A stretch of DNA of 52,582 nucleotides from a virus, in IMG/VR virus record IMGVR_UViG_3300042924_001928, positions 1 to 52,582 of that record; one strand, 5' to 3'. The notes under the pieces were generated by a model. The model searched no databases and was not told where the DNA came from. It worked only from the letters and a program-made list of their open reading frames with translations. Made by a program: the position numbers and the translations under genes. Numbering within the stretch: position 1 is the first letter of the stretch; every line of letters begins with the position of its first letter. Shown here one piece after another: positions 22,243 through 32,195 of the stretch.

Positions 22243-23556
22243 TTATTGAGGCTGCATCAAAGCCTCAGGAGGCACTTTGCCGCGCATCTTGTCCAAAAGG
22301 TACAGGGCCAGCGGGGAGACGGCCGAGGCACCCACCCCAATACCCCTGACGATCGGGTGCGGAACCACCGAGGCCAAACCGCCTACGGTACCCAGGCCAG
22401 ACAGCAGCATGCCGGGAATGTCCCCCTGCTTATACCGGCTGTAGAACTCCTGGCCGCTCTCAGCGGCTCCAAGACCTCCCAGGGCACCCATGGTCACCGG
22501 AGACCTTGCGACGGCTCCAGCGCCCGTTTTGGCGGCTTCAGTGACCTTTTGTAGAGCGCCGGGACCTGGAGGTTGGGGCGGAGGCCCAATCGGCACCGTG
22601 CGAGCGCCGCGAGGACCTGATCCGGTTTGCTCTGGCAAGAACAACCCAGCACGCTCGGGCACTTGACGCATTTCAGGGGCAATCTGACGGATCTTGTTTT
22701 CCGCCTGGATGGCCGCCTCTTTCATCTGATGAGCCTCGCCCATGCTGCGGGCTTTCATGCCCACGTCACGATAAGCGCCGGTTGTATCTTGAGCGCCAAT
22801 CCAGTTCTGAGTCATCTTGCCGCCAGCGGGAGGCCCTTGTAGCGGACCTTGAGGGGCAGGCAAGCCACCAGGGCGTGCCCCGGGAGCCCCGGGAGCGCCG
22901 GGAGCCATACCAGCCTGTGCCGCAGCAGCTTGAGCGCGAGCATTGGCGCCGATAGCTTTTGCGGTCTCCATGACGTCGGAACCCACTTGCAGGCCCTTGG
23001 CCGCGACAGCACCAGCCCCAGCACCCAGAACGTCGGTCATGATGCGTGTTTTCTGCTTGGTCAGATCTTCTTCTGAAACCTCAACAGGCCCCGCCTCTGC
23101 TCCAGCGTCTTCTGCCGCATCACCTTCTTCCGACACCAGAGTGAAGCCACCCAAACCCTTGATGGACTTCAGGTAGTTTTTGGTGCTCTCAGGCAAGCCC
23201 TTCTCGGGGTTGGTGAAGTAGGGATGATCATGGCCAGCGTTGTAGCCAGCCACCGCCAAAACAGGGTCGCCAAACTTGTCCAGGCCCATCTTGAGATAGG
23301 TCAGGCCAGCTTTGATGTTCTGATTGGGGTTGTCGATGTCTTCCCGTGAGAAGCCAATCATCTCGGCCGTGGTGGGCTTGATCTGCATGATGCCGATCTC
23401 ACCGGCAGCACCGGGCTTCTCAGGTGTCCGCAGTCCGCTTTCCTGATACGCCAGCGAAACGGCCAAGCGCGGATTGATTCCTAGCTGCTTGGCCTGCTTG
23501 GCGACGATCAGTGCGTTGTCGCGTTGTTCTGGATCTAGTTTGTCTACGAATTCCAT
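22243..23556 (-). CDS. Virion-associated lytic transglycosylase (SLT domain) with disordered and glycine-rich C-terminal region
   Basis: 437 residues from the ATG at 23,554-23,556 (GAGG five bases upstream; a GTG two codons earlier is the alternative). Residues ~10-125 form a Slt-type lysozyme fold: YQESGLRT with catalytic Glu39, GEIGIMQIKPTTA, then GLTYLKMGL and AVAGYNAG. A Pro/Gly/Ala-rich, probably disordered stretch (~215-320) follows, then a Gly-zipper-like hydrophobic end (~345-425). Last gene of the structural operon. It likely opens the peptidoglycan during DNA ejection, like the transglycosylases carried by T7 gp16 and similar virion proteins. Confidence 0.85.
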   Translation of the reverse strand: MEFVDKLDPEQRDNALIVAKQAKQLGINPRLAVSLAYQESGLRTPEKPGAAGEIGIMQIKPTTAEMIGFSREDIDNPNQNIKAGLTYLKMGLDKFGDPVLAVAGYNAGHDHPYFTNPEKGLPESTKNYLKSIKGLGGFTLVSEEGDAAEDAGAEAGPVEVSEEDLTKQKTRIMTDVLGAGAGAVAAKGLQVGSDVMETAKAIGANARAQAAAAQAGMAPGAPGAPGARPGGLPAPQGPLQGPPAGGKMTQNWIGAQDTTGAYRDVGMKARSMGEAHQMKEAAIQAENKIRQIAPEMRQVPERAGLFLPEQTGSGPRGARTVPIGPPPQPPGPGALQKVTEAAKTGAGAVARSPVTMGALGGLGAAESGQEFYSRYKQGDIPGMLLSGLGTVGGLASVVPHPIVRGIGVGASAVSPLALYLLDKMRGKVPPEALMQPQ

Positions 23557-23563
23557 GTGCACC

Positions 23564-25168
23564 TCATAGGCCGAGTTCTTCTCTCAATTTGTCGCGTGAA
23601 GCACCATAGGCTCCAGGCGTGGCAGGCTGTTGTTGGCCAGCCCTGCCCTGAGGCTTAACGCCCGCACTCATAGCAATACTGGTCACACGATCCAGATAGG
23701 TGTCAACCATGCGCTGATACTGAGCCTCGTTCTTATCCTTGAAGTCATCCAAAGACATTTTGCTGCGGCGCAGTTCTTTAGCAATGTCCCGATCAAATTC
23801 GGCGCGGGCCTTGAGCATGGCCACCTTGTTGCGAATAGTCTCAGGGTTGTCTCGCGGAGAGATGCTGGCATCAGCAAACAGTTGACGCTCGAAGTTAGAC
23901 ACCGATCCTTGACCGGCAGCCAGCTTGGCTTGCTGCAACTGAATGGTGGCCATGATCGATAGGGCCGTCTGATACTTGTTGATCGTTTCCTGAGGCAGTC
24001 CAAGATTGCGGAATGCATTCTCAAGAGCGGGCACCGAAATGGTGTTGCCAGCGCCAGGAGTCTTGAGGTTCTCGGAAATCAGGTTTGCAACGAAAGAGCC
24101 GAAGTCCGGACGGTTGAAGATACCGAAGATGTCCTTGGCATCCTTACGCGCAGCAATAGAGTCCAGGGCGCGATATTGGGCCAAACGTCCAGTGACGTCC
24201 TCTGCACGCTCAATCGCAGACTGGGTACGCCCCGTCTCTGCTTCGGCCGTTTTGGTTGCCGCCGTGGTGGCTGCCTGCTGCTCTGCCGCAATCTGCTGGA
24301 CCGTGCGACGACCCGGTGCGCCAGCCTTGCCAGCACGCCAGTTCTTCATCCACTCTTCGCCCTGCCCAGCCTCCGCGGCCTTTACGAACTGCGAATACTC
24401 GTAGGGCAGCATGCGGAAGGTTCCGTATGGCGTCTCAAAGTCTTCCTGCTTCTGGCCGGGAACCGGGATGTCCACATACTGTTTTGTGGCCTTATCGAAC
24501 ACTGTGCCATTCATTGCGATGGCGTATCGATCCTGCTCGGCCCTGAGCATGTCGCTAAGAATCTTGGCCCGACCTTCCATGCCAGGACGAGATGCCAGCA
24601 TGGCAATGTCTCGTGGCGTGATGTTGGTAAACCCAGGTGGGGCGCCTTCTGCTTGCTGTCGGCCGGGAGGCAATTGAGCAGCGCCAGCCGCCGCACCAGG
24701 AGCACCAGGAGCGCCAGCAGGAGCACGCGCAGCGCCTGGAAGCTCTGATTTCAGAACCGAGAAACCGCCGGGAGTCTCGACAAACTCGTCTGCGGCACCA
24801 GGAGCGCCGGGCGGCTGGCCGCCAAGTATGCGGCGAAACTCTTGTTCACCGCGGGCAGCTTGACGCATGCCAAGCTCGCCTTGAGCCAGTTCCAGGCGCA
24901 TCTTGGCCAGTTCTGTTTCTCGCTTAGTCTCGGCCTCTTGAGCGGGGCCTACAAGCGCAGCAACGTTGCCGATCGACTCGCCAAATGATCCGGTCTTGGT
25001 AGGCGCCAGGAAGCCCTGAGCCATGGCCAAAAGCACAGGGTCAAATAGTTGCTTGCGATTGTCTAACGCGCCACGGAGCTTGGAATAGGTATCCTTGATC
25101 TCGCCAACAAGACGCTCTTCTTCGGCGTCTTCGGCGTAGAGGGAAGCCAATGGGGCTTTAGTTGCCAT
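23564..25168 (-). CDS. Internal/ejection-type virion protein, 534 residues
   Basis: Ala/Gln/Arg-rich with long helices and no membrane span. A helical N-terminal part (residues 1-115) is followed by collagen-like Gly-Ala-Pro repeats (~118-175), then a compact middle with ETPYGTFRMLPYEYSQFVK, and a helical C-terminal half (~285-500). Neighbours are the transglycosylase and two more large virion-type genes, the position of P22 gp7/gp20/gp16 or T7 gp14-16. A role in forming or crossing the ejection channel is inferred from context. Confidence 0.55.
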   Translation of the reverse strand: MATKAPLASLYAEDAEEERLVGEIKDTYSKLRGALDNRKQLFDPVLLAMAQGFLAPTKTGSFGESIGNVAALVGPAQEAETKRETELAKMRLELAQGELGMRQAARGEQEFRRILGGQPPGAPGAADEFVETPGGFSVLKSELPGAARAPAGAPGAPGAAAGAAQLPPGRQQAEGAPPGFTNITPRDIAMLASRPGMEGRAKILSDMLRAEQDRYAIAMNGTVFDKATKQYVDIPVPGQKQEDFETPYGTFRMLPYEYSQFVKAAEAGQGEEWMKNWRAGKAGAPGRRTVQQIAAEQQAATTAATKTAEAETGRTQSAIERAEDVTGRLAQYRALDSIAARKDAKDIFGIFNRPDFGSFVANLISENLKTPGAGNTISVPALENAFRNLGLPQETINKYQTALSIMATIQLQQAKLAAGQGSVSNFERQLFADASISPRDNPETIRNKVAMLKARAEFDRDIAKELRRSKMSLDDFKDKNEAQYQRMVDTYLDRVTSIAMSAGVKPQGRAGQQQPATPGAYGASRDKLREELGL

Positions 25169-25170
25169 GA

Positions 25171-26184
25171 TCAGCCGCCTCCTTCACCTTCGTAGTAATC
25201 GTAGCCAAAATCGCCAGAGTCATCGGAGCCGTAACTCCCGCCCGACTCCCAATCACCGCTATCGTTGCCGTAGTCGCCTTGATATTCCGGGAATTGCTCA
25301 GGCAGCTTTTCACCGAACTTGCCAAGCCAGTCAATGAATTTGTTGCCGATTGCGCCTTCCTTACCGAAGGCAGCGCCAACCAAAGATCCCAGGCCAGCGA
25401 TTTGCGACAGGGGAGACGGGCCGTAAGCGGATGCAGGGCCCACATACTTCTCGGTCGTAGACGTCGGGTAGGTGTATCCGCGCAGCAACTGAGCCACATT
25501 CAGTGCACGGGTCAGCGGCGCCTCAATCATTGCTTGGTTGTAGGCTTGCTCTTGCTGGCCAAGCTCGGCCTGAGTCTTTAAACCGGAAGCGGCGGCCTGC
25601 TGCTCGGCAGATCCCAACCCTGCAAGAGCTTGAGACGCTTGAGTCTGGAGACCCCTACTGCGAAGAGCCGCATCGAGGGCAGAAGTAAACCCGGCGGAGC
25701 GGAGCTTTGCCTGCTCGCCCAACAAATTCGATTCAATGTCTGCCAAAGCCTGCCCTGTTGCTCCGGCATATCGACGGCTACCGAATCCGCCGGTACCGGC
25801 AAACGCGCCACGCAGCATAGGCATGACGTTGCGCTGCACATTCAGTGCACTTTGACGAGCCATCTCGTCGACGACGTCCTGCTGATACGGGTTGTAGAAG
25901 GCGGAGATGTCTTGAGCCGTAACACCGGCCGCACCGGCTCGACCGGCTGCCAGTGCTTCATCCATCGGTGTTTGATACCGGGTTAAAGCACCGGGGGCCG
26001 CGGCGTACACGTCCTTGGTCAGTTGACTCTGAGGGGCCACCAACTGCTGGCCGGTCATGCCAAGTTGACCGGTTCCCTCCGAGGCTAGCTTGGTGAGATA
26101 GTCGGTAAGGTATTGAGGCGCCGTCGCGGTTGCGGTTTTGGTCGTCTCGATGTTCGGCGGGGCACTACCCTGAAATAAGCTCAT
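25171..26184 (-). CDS. Internal/ejection-type virion protein, 337 residues
   Basis: Ala/Gln/Gly-rich and helical. Contains SAFYNPYQQDVVDEMARQ, GAFAGTGGFGSRRYAGATGQ, and many QA-rich helices (~170-240), then a Gly/Ala hydrophobic patch (SQIAGLGSLVGAAFGKEG), and a very acidic, Asp/Gly/Tyr-rich tail (~305-337). The NPY...GSRRY arrangement recurs in uncultured podovirus-like virion genes. Function inferred only from composition and operon position between two other candidate ejection proteins. Confidence 0.55.
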   Translation of the reverse strand: MSLFQGSAPPNIETTKTATATAPQYLTDYLTKLASEGTGQLGMTGQQLVAPQSQLTKDVYAAAPGALTRYQTPMDEALAAGRAGAAGVTAQDISAFYNPYQQDVVDEMARQSALNVQRNVMPMLRGAFAGTGGFGSRRYAGATGQALADIESNLLGEQAKLRSAGFTSALDAALRSRGLQTQASQALAGLGSAEQQAAASGLKTQAELGQQEQAYNQAMIEAPLTRALNVAQLLRGYTYPTSTTEKYVGPASAYGPSPLSQIAGLGSLVGAAFGKEGAIGNKFIDWLGKFGEKLPEQFPEYQGDYGNDSGDWESGGSYGSDDSGDFGYDYYEGEGGG

Positions 26185-26194
26185 ATTTAGCTCC

Positions 26195-29100
26195 TTACCG
26201 CTTTGATTTTAAGTAGTCAAGCGGAGATTTCAAAGCGGGAGGTGGAAGATCCTTTTTCCCGGTTGAACGGGCACGGGTTCTAATCTCGTGCATCATCTTG
26301 TACAGCTTGTCGGTTCCGGCCTTAGTAGACCCGTTTCCGAGGGCAGAAACCACATCTGCCGGAAAAACAAATTCCCCGTCTGCCAGCATGGCCGGGATGT
26401 CATCTGACTGGCCATCGCCCTCACCGGCAACGTGCTTGCCATCCCGGAAATCCTCGCGCCCCTTGGCCATTTTGGGCAAACCGCCTTGTTTTGCCATCAG
26501 AGGCAGCGTCATGCCGCCCTGCGCCATCAGCGGTGCAACATACCCACCCTGAGCAAAGCCAACCGGCCCAGATCCGCCCAGGATGTCATCAATCGAGTCT
26601 TCCTTGCCGTAGGAGTAGTACGAGCCCTGCTCAGACTTTGCCGCTTCTTCAGGGTCAAAACCACCACCAGAAAGCACCCTAGCTAGGGTTCCGAGTCCGG
26701 AAAGGTCTTCTTCCTTGGAGCCCATACGCTCTTTAAGGATTGACGCCAGACGCGGGTCAATATTTTCAATCATGGCTTCTCTTTCCATTTCTTCTTGAAT
26801 ATCTTTGACTCGCTCCAGCGGGTCCAGCTTTTTCTCGCCAGTAACGAATGATCTCAACATCTGGGGTTTGATGCCAGTGATATCTCCGGCACCAAATCCG
26901 CCCAACATCAATTGAGATGCGGACATTTTCTGAGGCTTCTTTTTCTTTTCTTTCTCTTTCTCTTTTTTCTTCTTCTTATCTTCGTCGGTCTCGTCTTCCT
27001 CAGTGACTTCCTCCACAGGATCAACGGGTCCTACTGGATCGATCGTCTCAATGTTTGTGACCGGGTTGGTGGTGGTGCTGATAACCGTATTGGTATTCAG
27101 GTCCGTCACCACGGTCGTTTGGGTATTGGTATTTACGTCGGTATTGGTGGTCGTCTGAGTGTTGGTGTTTGTGTCCGTCGTGGTTTGAGTCGTGACCTGA
27201 CCATTTGAGTTCGTCGTGGTCTCTGTCGTAACCCCGGTGTTGTTGTTCACCGTGGTCTGAGTGGTGACGTTGGTATCGGTATTGGTCTGAGTCGTGGTTT
27301 GCGTGTTGGTATTGGTATCAGTCGTCGTCTGAGTGTTCGTGTTGGTGTTCGTGTCAGTCGTCGTCTGGGTCGTGGTGCCAGTGTTGTTGTTGACCGTCGT
27401 TTGGGTCGTCGTGCCCGTGTTGGTGTCGGTCGATGTATTGGTCTGGGTGTTGTTGTTGGTATCCGTGGTCGTGGCCGTATTCACGCCCGTGTTGCTGTTG
27501 GACGTGGTTTCGGTCGTTGTGCCGGTTGTCGGGTTGGTTGACGTCTGAGTCGTTGTGCCAGTTGTGGCGTCCGTGGTCGCCGTCGTTTCCGCGCCGGTGT
27601 TGGCGTTGGTCGATGAGGCCGTTGTTGTCCCCGTCGTGTTATTGGTTGTCGACTCAGTCCTGGTGCCGGTATTGGCGTTCGTGTCGATATTGGTCGTCGT
27701 GTTGGTCGCGTCGTTGTTGATCGTGGTCGTGGTATCACCAGCGCCGCTGACCGTTGTCGACGTAGACCCGGCATCCGATGCGGTGCCAGCCGTCTTCCCA
27801 AGAGACGAAAGATTCGACAAGTCACCCACCGTGATGGGTTTGTTGTCAGCATTGAACCCAATGAAGATGTCCGGAGCTACATAAACCTTTCCGTTCACCC
27901 CGGAACCGGTCACCGACGACCCAATGAAGTCGCCCAACGTCACAGCGTTACCGCTCTGATCCTTGCCAACAGCGATGTTCAGGTCGTTGATCTTTAGGCC
28001 GCCGGTCGTGGCAAGGTTGTTGACAACCTGCTCGGCCACCGCGGTATTGGCCACGTTTTGGGCCTGCTCCGGGCTCATACCTGAGGCGGTCATGGCCGTG
28101 ACAATGTCGGAGCCTGCCGCCTTCAGATCCACGCCTGGGCGCAGCGAAGAGTTGATTGCGCTGGTCAGAGCCGCAGCCTGATTGGGATCTGTGGTCGTGG
28201 AGGTAATGATCTCCGTAGTGGCATCGCCAGCACGAGAAATCTCCGAGACCACCGTGATGGTTCCCACGGCCTTACCCGCCACCACGGAACCTACCGTGCC
28301 TTGAGTCATCGCCTTGTTTAGATCGATCGTGCCGGTCGCAAAGTAATCCGACATGGCCGATGCGGCAAACTCTTCCGGATATTCGGTAACAGCCTCTTTG
28401 GTGGCCGCCTTGCCGGTTTCTTTTGCCACTACCTTAGCGCCTGTATCGGCCGCCCCGGTTGACACGCTTCCTGCTCGCTTGATCCACGGCATGTCAGCCA
28501 CGGGGCCAAGCACAGACGCAACAGCACCAGCACCAGCGGCCGACTTCTGCGCGGCAGTGTGGGCGTCGGCCTCACTCATGCCTGCATCAACGGCTGCCTT
28601 CTTGGTGTCGTTGTAGTTAGCGCCGCCAGCTTCCCAGGCGTTCATAAAGGCGTCAGCACCAAGGGCCAACAGCTTGCCGCCGTACTTCAGAGCGGCCGCA
28701 CCAGTAAGCAAAGGCACGCCCTCTTCAAAGACCTCGTTAGCACCCAGGGTCAAGATGGCCGAGGGGTTGTCCCACAAAGCCCTGCCCAGTTCGATGAACT
28801 TGTTGTCGAAGCCCTCAACCTTGGCCACTCGGTCCATCACGTTCTTTTCAGCGCCGATGAGGTATTCGCCCATGCGATCGCTACCCCAGTTCTTCATGTC
28901 ATTCGCAATCCGAACAATGCCGCTGTTCTTATCGATGACATTGACAGCCTGGAGGCCGCCAGCCATGTTTTCGAGGAAATTACCGCCTGCGCGAGTAACA
29001 GTTCCAATAGTCTTGACGACCGGGTCGATTAGCTGCTTGCTGATGCCGTCTCCGACGACAACATAGTCACCCAGAAGACCTCCGGCCAACAGGAAGTCAT

Positions 29101-31945
29101 CCATCGTGCCAAACGTGGTCGCTGGCGTAGATGTGTCAACCGCAGAGGTATTGAGCTTAGAGAAAGCATCTGCCGCAGCTTTAGAGTCGTATCCCGCGTA
29201 TGAGCCGCGTCCAGCACCAGCGCCAAGTTGGGCGTATCGAGCCTGATCAGATGCGGCGGCCAGAGACGGATTTTCTTCCCGGGTGTCAGTGCTGTACTTC
29301 TTGCCGTTCCACTCAAAGATCTGGCCTGGGCCAAGCTCTTTACGGGCTAGGCTGTAGGCATCTCCGAAGTTCTTCGCCGCAGCAATATTGGCGGCCGTAG
29401 CTTGGGCAGCAACCTCTTGAGCAGTCGCGCTCATGGCGTAGGTCTTGCCGCCGTATGTGAAGTTGGTAAATCCACGAGCGCCAGCCAGGGCGGCAGCCTC
29501 TTCGAGAGAGTCTGCGTCAGCGTTACCAATGTTCAGAGTGTTGCGAGCCGTGGCATCCGAGATCGCCCTGTCCAGATTGCCAAACTCAGTGTCCACCGCC
29601 GTGACGCCGCTCATGATGTCGGCGGCGGTGTTTCCGGTGGTGGCAGTTGTTTTGGTATCTGTTCCGCTAGATGCACTAACGTTGGTCACCGCATTCGCAG
29701 CATTCAGAGCCTCATCTTCAGTGGCTCCAGCATTGATGGCCGCGATGTACGTAGCCTCGCCAAGATCTGTTGCTCCGGAATCCGTGATGCTGCCGTTGGT
29801 CACGTTATTGACAAGCGTAGTGACCGTATCCGTGTTGTTCAGATTGTTTGCGGCATTGATCGTCGAGCCAAGATTCATGATGCCGTTAGTCAAGGCACCA
29901 ATATTCCCGGACTGAGCGGCCTGAACGATTTGAGCAGCCGCACCAGCGGTCTGAAGATCGGCACTATTGGTCAGCTTGCCAGCGCCAGTCAAGACGGCGG
30001 CGAAATCGCCACGGGACGCAGCATCCGCAACATTTAGAGCCGTACCGACGTCAGCCAGCGAGATGGTGTCGGTGAGCATCGTAGAGCCCGCCGCTGCTGC
30101 CACATTGGGGTTGGCCAACAGAGTAGACACCACCGCGGTGACATTGCCTTTATCGATGGCATTGGCCACATTCAAAGCGGTAGCAACGTTGGTATAGCCA
30201 CCGGCGCCAGCCAAAGATGCCAGGGCGCCAATTACGTTGCCCTGCTTGGCAGCCAAGGCGGCGTTTGCAATCATGGCAAACGGCTGCACGCCCGGGATGA
30301 AGGAAGCAACAGTCAGGACGGCCGACAGAGCGCCCATGGCGCCGCTTTCTCTGCCGTAAGTGGTGAACTCAGGCTTGCCGGTCGTTGGGTTGATGATGAT
30401 CTGATACTCGGTCGACCCCTTGCCGGTGGCCGTTCCTCCGATATTGATCATCAACGGGTCAAGACCATTGATCACCTGAGTCAATACATTGTCGCCAGCG
30501 TATAGAGCCTTGCCGGAGAGGATGTCGTTGGCGGTCCTCCGGATCGTGGCGCCACCCTCGGCGTCATACGTAGTTTCCGAGGTGATCCGATCGGCCTCGT
30601 CCTTCGTCAGAATCCTAGTGGTGAACCTATCGGGATTGTTGGGGTCGACGATTGTTGCAACGTACTGGCCAGTTGGCTGACCGTTTTCATCAGTCATCTC
30701 CCTAACATCGATGTCAGAGAAAACGTCCTTGACCTTGAGTTGGCTAAGGTCCGTAATGCCCTGATCCATCAGGTTACGGGCCATGTCCAAGATCACCTGC
30801 TCGGCAGCAGACGGGTCCTTTCCAAGGATGCGCTTGGCCTCGTTGAAGTCAAAACCAATGCTCTCGCCCTTGGTTCCAAAAGCTCCGCCTGACAACGATC
30901 CCAGGTTAGGAATGATCTGAGCCGCAAGGGCCAGCAAAGTATTCTTGTCGTACGCCTGCCCGCGGTAGTCGTAGATCTTGTCGGCAGCATTTGGGGCTTC
31001 ACCGTTGGGACCTGTACGCCCTTCATACCGGCCATGAGCCTGCCAATGCTGCGCGGCAAACTCTTCGGGCGACATGTTGGCGGCAGCACCGCTGGTTTGG
31101 TACTCCTGAGCAACATCCGGGTTCTTGTCGAAATACCCGTTCTTGGCCACCACCGCGTTTGCGGTGTTGTTGTTGGCGGCCGTATTGACGTTGGCGCTCG
31201 CAAGACCGGACACCACGTTATCAGTGGTTTGTCCCGTAGAAGCCGCTAAATTGTTAACGCTGACATCGCCTGCGCGTACAGAGTCAGCAAGATTGCGGAC
31301 GTTTTCATCAACCGTCGTGGTGTTGGAAAGATTCCCTCCGGTCGTCAACTGGGTGGTTGCGTTTGAGAGATTTGACGCTGCACCAGTAGTGACCGCACCG
31401 GTAGCGGCAGTAATCGCCCCGGCGGCGTCTCCGGTAGTTGCTCCGGTAGTTGCCCCGGTTGCACCAGTTTCGGCGCCGGTCGTCAATCCGGTTGTTGCTC
31501 CAGTTGTTGCTCCCGCAAGAGTTCCCGACGTTGAACCCGCCGCAACATTCCCGGTGGCGGCATCCAGTGCCGACGTGGATGATGCCGTTGAGTCTTGTTG
31601 CGTGAATCCCCTGCCCGGATTGAGAAGAGCATCAACAGCGTCCAGGCCCATGCCGGTAGCTCTAGCGATGTCTTGATTGCTTACGCCGTACTGATTGGCT
31701 GCCTGAGTTAGGTTCGCCGCTCTCTGGATGTCCGTCATGTCCTGGTTGGCCAGGACGTTGTTGACGTAGTTATTGATGTTGGTGAAGTACTGATCTTCTC
31801 CAATTCCACCCGCGCTGGTCGCAGTTTGATACCCCGAAGAACCCAACGGGGACGTGTACACAGACCCATCATCGAAGGTCTGACTATCGCTGTAGTCAGT
31901 GTCTTCAAAATCAAGGTAGTAGCGACGCTGCGACGGAAGTGCCAT
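26195..31945 (-). CDS. 1,916-residue repeat-rich virion protein
   Basis: The largest gene. Seen in order: acidic N-terminus; two short helical motifs of one kind (SNQDIARATGMGLDAVDALL and VNNLAASTGQTTDNVVSGL); a Thr/Gly/Ala tract (~130-205); a DVA/EGR module (~270-310: FDKNPDVAQEYQ, HWQAHGRYEGR); hydrophobic Ala-rich helices (~530-700); a long middle with further amphipathic helices (~1000-1250); a Thr/Asn tract (~1400-1630); a Glu/Asp then Lys run (~1635-1670); and a conserved-type C-terminus with AQGG repeats, GEGDGQSDDIPAMLADGEF and SALGNGSTKAG. It sits among ejection-type genes. Tail, tape-measure-like or ejected roles are all possible. Confidence 0.6.
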   Translation of the reverse strand: MALPSQRRYYLDFEDTDYSDSQTFDDGSVYTSPLGSSGYQTATSAGGIGEDQYFTNINNYVNNVLANQDMTDIQRAANLTQAANQYGVSNQDIARATGMGLDAVDALLNPGRGFTQQDSTASSTSALDAATGNVAAGSTSGTLAGATTGATTGLTTGAETGATGATTGATTGDAAGAITAATGAVTTGAASNLSNATTQLTTGGNLSNTTTVDENVRNLADSVRAGDVSVNNLAASTGQTTDNVVSGLASANVNTAANNNTANAVVAKNGYFDKNPDVAQEYQTSGAAANMSPEEFAAQHWQAHGRYEGRTGPNGEAPNAADKIYDYRGQAYDKNTLLALAAQIIPNLGSLSGGAFGTKGESIGFDFNEAKRILGKDPSAAEQVILDMARNLMDQGITDLSQLKVKDVFSDIDVREMTDENGQPTGQYVATIVDPNNPDRFTTRILTKDEADRITSETTYDAEGGATIRRTANDILSGKALYAGDNVLTQVINGLDPLMINIGGTATGKGSTEYQIIINPTTGKPEFTTYGRESGAMGALSAVLTVASFIPGVQPFAMIANAALAAKQGNVIGALASLAGAGGYTNVATALNVANAIDKGNVTAVVSTLLANPNVAAAAGSTMLTDTISLADVGTALNVADAASRGDFAAVLTGAGKLTNSADLQTAGAAAQIVQAAQSGNIGALTNGIMNLGSTINAANNLNNTDTVTTLVNNVTNGSITDSGATDLGEATYIAAINAGATEDEALNAANAVTNVSASSGTDTKTTATTGNTAADIMSGVTAVDTEFGNLDRAISDATARNTLNIGNADADSLEEAAALAGARGFTNFTYGGKTYAMSATAQEVAAQATAANIAAAKNFGDAYSLARKELGPGQIFEWNGKKYSTDTREENPSLAAASDQARYAQLGAGAGRGSYAGYDSKAAADAFSKLNTSAVDTSTPATTFGTMDDFLLAGGLLGDYVVVGDGISKQLIDPVVKTIGTVTRAGGNFLENMAGGLQAVNVIDKNSGIVRIANDMKNWGSDRMGEYLIGAEKNVMDRVAKVEGFDNKFIELGRALWDNPSAILTLGANEVFEEGVPLLTGAAALKYGGKLLALGADAFMNAWEAGGANYNDTKKAAVDAGMSEADAHTAAQKSAAGAGAVASVLGPVADMPWIKRAGSVSTGAADTGAKVVAKETGKAATKEAVTEYPEEFAASAMSDYFATGTIDLNKAMTQGTVGSVVAGKAVGTITVVSEISRAGDATTEIITSTTTDPNQAAALTSAINSSLRPGVDLKAAGSDIVTAMTASGMSPEQAQNVANTAVAEQVVNNLATTGGLKINDLNIAVGKDQSGNAVTLGDFIGSSVTGSGVNGKVYVAPDIFIGFNADNKPITVGDLSNLSSLGKTAGTASDAGSTSTTVSGAGDTTTTINNDATNTTTNIDTNANTGTRTESTTNNTTGTTTASSTNANTGAETTATTDATTGTTTQTSTNPTTGTTTETTSNSNTGVNTATTTDTNNNTQTNTSTDTNTGTTTQTTVNNNTGTTTQTTTDTNTNTNTQTTTDTNTNTQTTTQTNTDTNVTTQTTVNNNTGVTTETTTNSNGQVTTQTTTDTNTNTQTTTNTDVNTNTQTTVVTDLNTNTVISTTTNPVTNIETIDPVGPVDPVEEVTEEDETDEDKKKKKEKEKEKKKKPQKMSASQLMLGGFGAGDITGIKPQMLRSFVTGEKKLDPLERVKDIQEEMEREAMIENIDPRLASILKERMGSKEEDLSGLGTLARVLSGGGFDPEEAAKSEQGSYYSYGKEDSIDDILGGSGPVGFAQGGYVAPLMAQGGMTLPLMAKQGGLPKMAKGREDFRDGKHVAGEGDGQSDDIPAMLADGEFVFPADVVSALGNGSTKAGTDKLYKMMHEIRTRARSTGKKDLPPPALKSPLDYLKSKR
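27060..27730. repeat. Degenerate Thr/Asn-coding tandem tract
   Basis: About 670 bp in which the given strand is made almost only of GT-rich triplets (gtcgtg, gttggt, gtattg). It encodes tandem variants of N-T-G-T-T-T-x-T-T and T-D-T-N-T-N-T-Q-T-T units of about 9-14 residues. Units are similar but not identical at DNA level, so it is a diverged array. It lies inside the 1,916-residue gene. Confidence 0.8.
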
Positions 31946-31946
31946 A

Positions 31947-32195
31947 TCAATTCACTCGCGGGTTGACTGCGTTGACGACGGCCTCTGCCCATTCCTGCCA
32001 GTCATCAAAGTTGTAAGGCTCGGGCACTCCCTCATTGGCGAATGCATCGATAGTTTTTAAGCCTGCCGCCCAAGACTTCCAGTCCACACCGAGGCCAGGA
32101 ATCTGTAGCTGCTGGGCGGAATAGAGTTCGCACATGAGCGATGCCCACGAGTCGAACGTGTGATACCTGGGGTCGTAAATGAGCGCGACCGTCAT
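31947..32195 (-). CDS. Small unknown structural-operon protein
   Basis: 82 residues, Trp- and Tyr-rich (DPRYHTFDSWASLMCELYSA, FDDWQEWAEAVVNAV). It overlaps the stabilisation-protein gene by 4 bp and is one base from the 1,916-residue gene. Small proteins with DWxxWA patterns occur beside tail genes of podovirus-like phages. Function unknown. Confidence 0.65.
   Translation of the reverse strand: MTVALIYDPRYHTFDSWASLMCELYSAQQLQIPGLGVDWKSWAAGLKTIDAFANEGVPEPYNFDDWQEWAEAVVNAVNPRVN

Noticed and set aside
27060-27730. CRISPR-like or diversity-generating repeat
   Set aside because: Units are short, contiguous and coding, without spacers; no reverse transcriptase gene or template-repeat pair is visible in the window.
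27299-27884. Val/Arg-rich plus-strand frames opposite the Thr/Asn tract
   Set aside because: Produced by the GT-biased strand; repetitive antisense of the 1,916-residue gene.
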